Source of the DNA: Candidatus Colwelliibacteriota bacterium
GTDB lineage: Bacteria > Patescibacteriota > Minisyncoccia > UBA6257 > Colwellbacteraceae
Length of the DNA stretch: 5,629 nt
Direction of reading: 5' to 3'
Assembly: GCA_023228665.1 (NCBI GenBank)
Contig: JALOAR010000029.1
Location: 1 to 5,629 of the forward strand
Positions 1 through 4,664 of this stretch are shown here, piece by piece. Position numbers and translations under genes: made by a program. Under the pieces are notes generated by a model that saw nothing but the letters and a program-made list of their open reading frames with translations, did not search any database and was not told where the DNA came from. Position 1 is the stretch's first letter. Each line of letters starts with the position of its first letter.

Positions 1-638
1 GGGTAGTCTATTTTTGCCGGACCGGATGATCCGCTCAAGGTTTTTAATTCGCCGTTTTCAAGCGCGTATTCCCCGCAATACGCCCAGATATGGAAAGGAA
101 AAAACTCGTTTTCCGGTTCGAGGTTTTCGATAGAACAAAAAGCATGGCTGTCATTAGTTGTTTTCCAACTGAAATGATTTTGAGTCAAGATATAATTAAT
201 AATGGCTTTTTCTTGATGTTCATTTTTAAAGCTTTTTGCAACAGAACAGCCGGTATAATCCTTTTCAAAACCGTTTTCTAAAACCAAAGCATCACCGCCC
301 TTATCCCAAAAAACAAATGATTCATCCTCGTTTGCGTATCGCGCACCGGAAGCGGATATTGCTTGAGGCAATTCCATCTTTCTTCCATCGCTAAGAGTCA
401 GTTTCACTTTTCCGGTTAATACAGGCGGTTCGCCCGGTTCAGATACTTTAGCCTCTCCTTTATAAAATTCGGCGAATATACTCTTATTGCCGTCACAAAT
501 ATATGTCGCCCGAACATCGGGAGATGCGCTCCCTAAAAACAAAGATTCGTTCCCCTCTTTAAAAGAAAAGATAAACCACAGCCCTCCGGCAATAATTAGA
601 ATAATAACTAAAATAATAGGGATGTGTTTTTTAACCAT
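1..638 (-). CDS. Membrane-anchored MliC-like lysozyme-inhibitor domain protein (partial, C-terminus cut off)
   Basis: The reading frame opens at ATG (638-636) and runs 212 codons without a stop off the left edge. Residues 5-26 form one hydrophobic helix after VKKH, with no lipobox cysteine, so the protein is probably an N-terminally anchored membrane protein with its body outside. Residues 44-131 match the MliC family (membrane-bound inhibitor of C-type lysozyme): ATYICDG at 44-50, LSDGRKMELPQ at 82-92, the signature SASGARY at 95-101, FWDKGGDA at 110-117, and a closing Cys131 that could pair with Cys48. In characterised MliC proteins the SGxxY and following KG loop enter the lysozyme active site. 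Residues 134-212 form a second, unassigned module with Cys168 and Cys188 and the segment FHIWAYCGEYALENG at 182-196. The gene lies 26 nt after the cohesin gene and is probably its operon partner. Its domain is closely paralogous to the one at 3220-3939. The fold is well supported; actual lysozyme inhibition is inferred from the family. Confidence 0.85.
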   Translation of the reverse strand, partial: MVKKHIPIILVIILIIAGGLWFIFSFKEGNESLFLGSASPDVRATYICDGNKSIFAEFYKGEAKVSEPGEPPVLTGKVKLTLSDGRKMELPQAISASGARYANEDESFVFWDKGGDALVLENGFEKDYTGCSVAKSFKNEHQEKAIINYILTQNHFSWKTTNDSHAFCSIENLEPENEFFPFHIWAYCGEYALENGELKTLSGSSGPAKIDY

Positions 639-664
639 TAAAACTTGCTTAGTATAAATAAATT

Positions 665-1417
665 TTATTTTTTTATCTTTTTCTTAGCAAAGAAGACTCC
701 GTAAACTATCATCCCTACTAATAAGAGAGCTACGGTAAAACCTACTAATTTATTATCTGTTCCAAGAGTTAAAATATTACCGATCATTCCCATAAATGAA
801 GACTGACTGATATCGCCTGTAAAATCGGCTTCTTCTATTTTTTGTTCTTCAGCCGGGCTTTCATCTTCTTGCCTGTTACCGGGCTCTGTTTCTAGATTAT
901 TAGGAGAATTGCCTTCTAAAATTTCGTCTGAAACGTCAACTGCCGGCCCAGTAATGACAACTGATGCCGGCAGTCCGCTTATAGTGCTTTGTTTGCTGAT
1001 CTCAAAAGCTATTGATTCCTCTCCCACGGAAATTTTTCCGCTCCCTTCTTTTTTAGCAAGAAAGCTTATAGTCCCGAATGGGACAGGGGAAGAAAACCCT
1101 CCGGGATACCCCGCACTTTTAACCAGGGTGCCGGATTTATTATCTATAAGGTCATAACCCGGCTGGCTAAGAGGTATCCAAGTACTATCGAAAGAGAAAG
1201 AATTTACTTGGATTATATCCGCCGGATAATTTATTTTGAGCTTTTCTACATAGTTATCGGTCCCCTGCGAATCAATATAAACTGAAACAGAAAACTGTTT
1301 TCCTGGAGCGGCATTGATTTCTGATGGCTGAAAAATTGCTTCCGCAGCCATTGACGGCGCAGAAAGCAAGAGTGAAATAATAACGCCTAAAATTATTTTT
1401 GATATCTTCTTTTTCAT
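665..1417 (-). CDS. Membrane-anchored cohesin-domain protein
   Basis: 250 residues. A basic N-terminus and hydrophobic stretch (5-24) ending PSMAAEA form a Sec signal peptide. Residues 27-157 read as a cohesin-type beta-sandwich: IFQPSEINAAPGKQFSVSVYID (split at 28-38 and 39-49), a KINYPADIIQV strand (61-71), GTLVKSAGYPGG (96-107) and FGTISFLAKKEGSGKISV (114-131). The order and spacing match cohesins, whose partners are dockerins. A Glu/Asp/Pro-rich linker (about 161-203) follows. Then come a transmembrane helix (224-244) and a basic tail KKKIKK, so the domain would stand outside the cell, tethered to the cytoplasmic membrane. ATG at 1417 lies 3 nt after the stop of the dockerin gene, which implies co-transcription and probably translational coupling; no Shine-Dalgarno site is visible. 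Adjacency to a dockerin gene strongly supports the call. Binding between the two is inferred. A related bacterial Ig-like fold is the main alternative. Confidence 0.82.
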   Translation of the reverse strand: MKKKISKIILGVIISLLLSAPSMAAEAIFQPSEINAAPGKQFSVSVYIDSQGTDNYVEKLKINYPADIIQVNSFSFDSTWIPLSQPGYDLIDNKSGTLVKSAGYPGGFSSPVPFGTISFLAKKEGSGKISVGEESIAFEISKQSTISGLPASVVITGPAVDVSDEILEGNSPNNLETEPGNRQEDESPAEEQKIEEADFTGDISQSSFMGMIGNILTLGTDNKLVGFTVALLLVGMIVYGVFFAKKKIKK

Positions 1418-1420
1418 TTT

Positions 1421-2098
1421 TTATTCTGACCAATTAGCCATTAATATAGCAAAATCCAAAATATCTACCACCCCGTCTTTATTAAAATCAGCGGATATAT
1501 TCGGACCTGTTTCTTCCCAGTGAGCCATAAGCATAGTAAATTCAAATATTCCCACTATTCCGTCTTTATTAATATCAAAGGGATTTTCTTCTCCGGTTTT
1601 TGAAGAGTTATCACCATCGGTTGTGCCTATCCTTACCGAAGAGGCTACATATCCCCCTCCTTCTAATTGCAAGCTGAAATCATATTTTCCGGGACATAAA
1701 TTAGGAACACTGCTGATTTTAAGCTTTGGAAATGTTTCTCCTTTTTTAATAGTAAACCCAAAAGCCTCGGCTGTACCATTTTTCCAGCCGGAAAATCCCA
1801 GCCATTCGCTGCTTTTGGCATTGAATTCGGCAGATATGCCTTCGCCGTCAAAGTATCCGCTCCCGCAAAGCCCATCATAATCAATATGCAAAAAAGCTTT
1901 GCCGTCCAATTCTTTTTTCGTGTTATTGGTTACCTTAAGGTTAGCAACGCAACTATTGCCAGCAGAAGTTATATTACAAGGATTAACGACCTCCAAAATA
2001 AGATCGCTATCTTCCGCTACCGCGATGTTGCCTAAAGATGCTCCAAAGAATGAAACGACAAGTAATATTGATATTATTTTTTTTATTTTCCTATCCAT
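1421..2098 (-). CDS. Secreted dockerin type I protein
   Basis: 225 residues. A signal peptide (MDRKIKKII start, hydrophobic to about 26, AVA-E cleavage near 28) leads into an unassigned beta-rich domain (29-158). That domain has four cysteines (41, 50, 78, 135), enough for two disulfides. After a short polar linker comes a textbook dockerin at 173-225. Calcium loop 1 has D175, N177, D179 and E186; loop 2 has D204, N206, D208, D212 and D215. Each is followed by a matching helix ending LMAHW (190-194) or LMANW (219-223). This near twofold repeat is the hallmark of type I dockerins. There is no transmembrane anchor, so the product should be exported and held at the surface by a cohesin, most simply the one encoded 3 nt downstream. 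Candidate recognition positions after the calcium ligands are hydrophobic (I184-F185, I213-L214), unlike the Ser-Thr pair of clostridial cellulosomes. The N-terminal cargo domain shows no glycosidase motif I recognise. Confidence 0.9.
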   Translation of the reverse strand: MDRKIKKIISILLVVSFFGASLGNIAVAEDSDLILEVVNPCNITSAGNSCVANLKVTNNTKKELDGKAFLHIDYDGLCGSGYFDGEGISAEFNAKSSEWLGFSGWKNGTAEAFGFTIKKGETFPKLKISSVPNLCPGKYDFSLQLEGGGYVASSVRIGTTDGDNSSKTGEENPFDINKDGIVGIFEFTMLMAHWEETGPNISADFNKDGVVDILDFAILMANWSE

Positions 2099-2155
2099 TT
2101 TGCGTTCTAAATATAAAGGGCTTTTAAATATAACATACTGGCAAACGGCCTGGTC

Positions 2156-2189
2156 CCGGCGGTTATTCTAAAGAAGAAATAACCGCCGG
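2156..2189 (-). terminator. 12-bp perfect hairpin after the secreted-protein gene
   Basis: Arms 2156-2167 and 2178-2189 (CCGGCGGTTATT and its exact reverse complement) enclose a 10-nt loop, starting 24 nt after the stop of the upstream gene. On the transcribed strand no uridine run follows the stem, so it may be a weak or factor-dependent terminator, or a 3'-end stabiliser separating that gene from the dockerin operon. The hairpin is plain; its function is uncertain. Confidence 0.45.
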
Positions 2190-2212
2190 AAAATTAGCCG
2201 TTTAAAAGCAAT

Positions 2213-2857
2213 TTACTTGGAGTACTGCTCAACAGCATATGATGTAAGGTCAACAACAAAATCGGAATAGATTCTGTATTTGCCGGGCTCTATAGCAGGA
2301 TTGGTAGTCATAGTAAACGCATTCCAATCAGCTACTCCTGCAGTTAATTTATCCTTTTCAGCAGAGCTTCCGCTATCTCTCGAAGTTACGAGGACCAATT
2401 TATCGGATCCACTACTTTTAGTCCAATCGCTAAGTTTTACTAATGTTCCATTACCTTTCACTACATAAAAATAGTCAAAAGTGTAATGTTCACCGGTAAC
2501 AGCAGTATCCATTAAGATATCGGTAATCTCACCCCCGACAAAAGCCTTGCCGGAAGGGGCATCGAGAACTACAGCCCTGTAGCCTTCAATGTCGTTGTTG
2601 GCATTGTTCTTGGCGACAGTAGTGAATAAGAAATCGCTCCCGCCATAAACAGCCATATCAATTGATTTGGTTCCACTCGCACCTCCGTTCCTGCCTTCAT
2701 TGATGCTCATATCGATCGGGGCAGTTATTGCCGTTTTGTTAATAACCTGGCCAGTGGTCAAGTAGTTAATAACAGCAGCGCTGGCTACGCCAACAGTAGC
2801 TACGATAGCGATAGCCATAAGCAAAGAGCTTTCTGTAAGTAATTTTTTTATCTTCAT
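2213..2857 (-). CDS. Secreted beta-rich surface protein of unknown family
   Basis: 214 residues from ATG (2857-2855) to TAA. The N-terminus MKIKKLLTESSLL followed by a hydrophobic stretch (12-25) and an ASA-AV junction near residue 27 is a convincing signal peptide. The mature part has no cysteine, no C-terminal anchor and no sorting motif. It is rich in Thr, Ser, Gly and Asp and alternates short polar and hydrophobic stretches expected of a beta-sandwich. Recognisable segments are VINYLTTGQV (29-38) right after cleavage, SIDMAVYGGSDF (45-56 of the mature part) and a late PGKYRIYSDFVVDLT strand. Such a layout recalls TasA/camelysin-like or S-layer-like exported subunits, but I cannot assign it. 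It stands alone between a gene-free upstream region and a downstream hairpin, so it is probably its own transcription unit. No Shine-Dalgarno site precedes the ATG (upstream bases ACTAAAAAAATT). Confidence 0.8.
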   Translation of the reverse strand: MKIKKLLTESSLLMAIAIVATVGVASAAVINYLTTGQVINKTAITAPIDMSINEGRNGGASGTKSIDMAVYGGSDFLFTTVAKNNANNDIEGYRAVVLDAPSGKAFVGGEITDILMDTAVTGEHYTFDYFYVVKGNGTLVKLSDWTKSSGSDKLVLVTSRDSGSSAEKDKLTAGVADWNAFTMTTNPAIEPGKYRIYSDFVVDLTSYAVEQYSK

Positions 2858-3002
2858 AATTTTTTTAGTATTTAATTAATTGTTTTGCCGCTTAACCTTA
2901 TACGGCTGGTCGACCTCTTTTTTTTTGGATTTTTAACAAAACCCAAACCTTAAGCCACAACAATAATAGCAAATTATGGATTAAGGCCTGGATTTTGGAT
3001 AC

Positions 3003-3027
3003 AAAAAACGCCCACAAAACAGGGGCG
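3003..3027 (-). terminator. Intrinsic terminator within the gene-free region
   Basis: On the minus strand CGCCC (3027-3023) and GGGCG (3013-3009) form a 5-bp G+C-only stem with a 9-nt loop, followed directly by six U (3008-3003). It has no gene immediately upstream: the nearest, at 3220-3939, already has its own terminator. So this one probably ends a short RNA or acts as an attenuator upstream of the gene at 2857. Confidence 0.6.
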
Positions 3028-3110
3028 ACAAAGCAGCGGACAAACTTTTGATAACTTTAGGCAAGTTATTCATTTTTATTTATACAGCAAGGATTGCCCT
3101 GCTTACGGGC
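3003..3110 (-). ncRNA. Candidate short structured RNA or attenuated leader
   Basis: An extended -10-like box (TGG TATAAA, 3119-3111, minus) lies about 100 nt upstream of an intrinsic terminator (3003-3027), with no open reading frame that fits between them. Inside, AAGCAG (3104-3099) can pair with CTGCTT (3036-3031), enclosing a 7-bp hairpin ATAACTT/AAGTTAT (3069-3063 with 3057-3051, 5-nt loop). The segment near the 5' end can pair in two exclusive ways: GCCC with GGGC, or GCAGG with CTTGC. I do not recognise a known RNA family. The -35 region (TTCCCC at 3139-3134) is poor, so the promoter is weakly supported. Confidence 0.35.
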
Positions 3111-3165
3111 TTTATACCACAAATTATATGCGAGGGGAAGCACTGTATTTTACTCTTGTCAAGGT

Positions 3166-3208
3166 GGAAAAATAGGCGCAAATAATAGAGTATTTGCGCC
3201 TATTTTAG
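3166..3208 (-). terminator. Strong intrinsic terminator of the MliC/Kre9-like gene (possibly bidirectional)
   Basis: A perfect 16-bp stem (3169-3184 with 3191-3206) has a 6-nt loop and, on the minus strand, a U-rich end reading TTTTT then CC. It begins 14 nt after the stop codon at 3220. The A-tract on the other side gives a four-U end on the plus strand too, but no plus-strand gene approaches it. Confidence 0.85.
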
Positions 3209-3219
3209 CTATAATCCCC

Positions 3220-3939
3220 TTATTTGATACTAAAAGTATCGCTTATATCATAAATATGGTTCCGATCTGCGTCTTCGATAATCAGGATATATTTATCGGA
3301 CTCCGGCAAGCCCCTTATACCCATCACTTCCGCGTATAGCTCGTCCACAACCCATTTATATTCCCCGCTGCTAGGTAGACCAGAAGCAATGGCGGCATTG
3401 AAATTTTGCCCTTCTTCGTTTTCCCTAGCTTCAAGCCGGATATTTATTTCTTCAACACTATCTTCCGCAAACCAAGATATGGCAACCTCTTGCCCTTTAG
3501 TCCACAACTCGCCTCCGGCAGGAGATATGATTTTTATGCCTTCAATAATAGAACAGCCGATAAAATCTTTTTCCGGTCCTCGCTCCCAGACAAGAGCGTC
3601 ATCCCCTTTATTCCAAAAAATAAATGATTCATCCTCCGTTGCATACCGCACGCCGGAAGCGGAGATAGTCTGGGGCAGGTCAAACTTCCTGCCGTCGTTT
3701 AAAATAAGACTTACACTTCCTGTCGGCACAGGCGGTTCGCCAGGTTCCACCTCTATTTTTTCGCCTTCATAAAAACTGGCTTTAATAAATGTCTTATTAT
3801 TGTCACAAACAAAATCGGCTTGACCTACAAGGTTCTTTAAAGGTTGCGGAACATTTACCGCTTCGTCTTTTTTAAACAGGAAATACGATCCCGTTCCAAT
3901 AAGGACTAAAGCCAGAGCAATGGCTAAATTTTTTTTCAT
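3220..3939 (-). CDS. Membrane-anchored MliC-like domain protein with C-terminal Kre9/KNH-like Ig domain
   Basis: 239 residues. A basic start and one hydrophobic helix (4-22) without lipobox suggest an uncleaved anchor. Residues 42-129 match the MliC lysozyme-inhibitor domain: FVCDNN (43-48), LNDGRKFDLPQ (80-90), SASGVRY (93-99), FWNKGDDA (108-115) and Cys129, with a likely Cys45-Cys129 disulfide. Residues 135-238 look like a Kre9/KNH-like Ig domain (Pfam PF10342 type): IKIISPAGGELWTKGQEVAISW (split at 135-145 and 146-156), SGEYKWVV (191-198), SDKYILIIEDAD (214-225) and DISDTFSI (231-238). That domain is common on secreted proteins and probably serves adhesion or spacing. The start ATG lies 8 nt below a TGG-TATAAA box and 32 nt after the stop of the XRE gene. 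Over the 65-residue core from EPGEPP to the last Cys I count 47 identities with the MliC-like protein at the left edge. Lysozyme inhibition is inferred from the family. Confidence 0.87.
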   Translation of the reverse strand: MKKNLAIALALVLIGTGSYFLFKKDEAVNVPQPLKNLVGQADFVCDNNKTFIKASFYEGEKIEVEPGEPPVPTGSVSLILNDGRKFDLPQTISASGVRYATEDESFIFWNKGDDALVWERGPEKDFIGCSIIEGIKIISPAGGELWTKGQEVAISWFAEDSVEEINIRLEARENEEGQNFNAAIASGLPSSGEYKWVVDELYAEVMGIRGLPESDKYILIIEDADRNHIYDISDTFSIK

Positions 3940-3947
3940 ATTCTTAT

Positions 3948-3956
3948 TTTATACCA
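3948..3956 (-). promoter_or_regulatory. Extended -10 box giving a near-leaderless start for the MliC/Kre9-like gene
   Basis: TGG followed by TATAAA (3956-3948, minus) fits an extended -10 element. Only 8 nt separate it from the ATG at 3939, so transcription would begin at or next to the start codon. No good -35 was seen. This agrees with the absence of a Shine-Dalgarno site but is unproven; the gene could also be read through from the XRE gene. Confidence 0.4.
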
Positions 3957-3971
3957 CCCGATGGAAATACT

Positions 3972-4166
3972 CTAGGAAAAAAAGAAAATATCATCTACTT
4001 TCATCTTAAATACCTTGGCTATATCCATAGCCAGCTTTAAAGAAGGATTATATTTTCCTTTTTCTAAAAAAACGATAGTTTCCCGCCTAACTCCAACCTT
4101 GTCCGCCAATTCTTCTTGGGTAAGGCCGATACTAGTCCTTATTTCTTTAATCTTATTTTGAACCAT
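3972..4166 (-). CDS. Small XRE/Cro-family HTH transcriptional regulator
   Basis: 64 residues, essentially one Cro/C1-type helix-turn-helix domain and nothing else. IKEIRTSIGLTQEELADKVG (6-25) covers helices 1 and 2. VRRETIVFLEKGKYNPSL (26-43) holds the recognition helix and the conserved E-x-G-x-x-x-P-S turn. LAMDIAKVFKMKVDDIF (45-61) is the last helices with the usual xVDDIF end. This size and sequence are typical of stand-alone regulators paired with small membrane proteins. Here the start codon lies 2 nt after the stop of the DUF2178-like gene, so the two are translationally linked. It ends in TAG, the only TAG stop in the window. It probably acts as a dimeric DNA-binding repressor that controls its own operon, perhaps through the palindrome at 4589-4606; the membrane partner may modulate it. 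Targets beyond that are unknown. Confidence 0.93.
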   Translation of the reverse strand: MVQNKIKEIRTSIGLTQEELADKVGVRRETIVFLEKGKYNPSLKLAMDIAKVFKMKVDDIFFFS

Positions 4167-4168
4167 TT

Positions 4169-4558
4169 TTATTTTTGCCTTTTACTTAGATATTTAAAAA
4201 GAAAAGCGTTTAAAATAAGAACAAAACAGACATTAAAGGCAAAATATTGGCTCAATAGATAAGTTATACTCTCCTTCGAAGGCGAAACGGCCATAAGAAC
4301 AAAAGTTCCGATAGCCCCTATCCAGCCGTAAATGAAAAGCGTATAGCGGGCAGCATTGCCAGCAACCTGGAAATCTCTCTCATCGACCATTACCTTGTCA
4401 GTTTTTAGCTGCTTGCGGCAGTAATACATTCCGGCAGCAGCGCTTAATACAAATATTATTGGCAGATAATAATTATCTAAACTGATCGAAATGCTTATCG
4501 ACATAGACAAAGCTATAATAATCGCCAAACGGCAAAATTTATATTTTTTTATATTCAT
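4169..4558 (-). CDS. DUF2178-like four-helix membrane protein
   Basis: 129 residues with four predicted transmembrane helices at about 10-27, 32-47, 72-91 and 101-121, arranged as two hairpins. Between them lies a charged loop containing VDERDFQVAGNAARYT (58-73). A DERD/E motif followed by an Ala-rich helix after the second membrane segment is the signature of the DUF2178 family, whose function is not known. Family members are commonly encoded next to a small XRE regulator, as here (gap of 2 nt). This suggests a two-component-like unit in which the membrane protein senses an envelope or membrane state and affects the regulator, but that role is inference. ATG at 4558 is preceded by AACAAAAAT with no Shine-Dalgarno site. 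The inverted repeat upstream would suit autoregulation. Confidence 0.8.
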   Translation of the reverse strand: MNIKKYKFCRLAIIIALSMSISISISLDNYYLPIIFVLSAAAGMYYCRKQLKTDKVMVDERDFQVAGNAARYTLFIYGWIGAIGTFVLMAVSPSKESITYLLSQYFAFNVCFVLILNAFLFKYLSKRQK

Positions 4559-4588
4559 ATTTTTGTTAATTATTTCTAACTAGCTTAA

Positions 4589-4616
4589 TGTTATATAATT
4601 CTAACAATATTGGCAA
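4589..4616 (-). promoter_or_regulatory. Possible promoter and XRE operator of the DUF2178/XRE operon
   Basis: TTGCCA (4616-4611) resembles a -35 box and TATAAC (4595-4590) a -10 box, with a short 15-nt spacer. Overlapping them is the interrupted palindrome TGTTA-8 nt-TAACA (4606-4589), about 30 nt before the ATG at 4558. Its position over the -10 would suit repression by the XRE protein encoded downstream. Both box matches are imperfect. Confidence 0.35.
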
Positions 4617-4623
4617 GGGGTAT

Positions 4624-4656
4624 AAAAAAACCGCCACTTGTTGTAAAGCAGCGGTT
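4624..4656 (-). terminator. Intrinsic terminator of the papain-like gene
   Basis: On the minus strand AACCGC (4656-4651) pairs with GCGGTT (4634-4629), and CTT/AAG can add pairs inside the loop. Seven U (4630-4624) complete the signal. It starts 8 nt after the stop codon at 4665 and separates this gene from the DUF2178/XRE operon. Confidence 0.8.
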
Positions 4657-4664
4657 ACAAGACA

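Larger units (their letters stand above)
2858..3219. other. 362-base gene-free region upstream of the secreted-protein gene
   Basis: No credible coding frame was found on either strand. The region holds two minus-strand terminators (3166-3208 and 3003-3027), with a possible short structured RNA between them. Nearer the gene at 2857 it holds an 8-bp palindrome GGTCGACC (2908-2915), a run of nine T on the plus strand (2918-2926), a TATAAG box (minus, around 2902-2897) and a GCCG/CGGC small stem (2887-2890 with 2903-2906). The promoter of the gene at 2857 must lie between about 2860 and 3000, but no convincing -35/-10 pair stands out. Confidence 0.6.

Noticed and set aside
90..281. Plus-strand frame of 63 codons at the left edge, and similar plus-strand frames across 909-3772
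   Set aside because: They lie antisense to well-supported minus-strand genes with recognisable domains, and none shows its own domain or start signal.
1663..1884. Alternative minus-strand frame of 73 codons inside the dockerin gene
   Set aside because: It is wholly contained in the dockerin protein frame, whose signal peptide and calcium loops are unmistakable.
2887..2926. Plus-strand terminator from the GCCG/CGGC stem followed by a T9 run
   Set aside because: The stem is only 4 bp, the T run is 11 nt away from it, and no plus-strand gene lies upstream.
2948..2986. Inverted repeat CCTTAA / TTAAGG
   Set aside because: Six-bp arms with a 27-nt loop are within chance in A+T-rich DNA.
2981..3073. 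A 30-codon minus-strand frame (MNNLPKVIKS start) in the gene-free region, as a leader peptide
   Set aside because: It reads straight through the terminator at 3003-3027, has no ribosome binding site, and shows no regulatory codon run.
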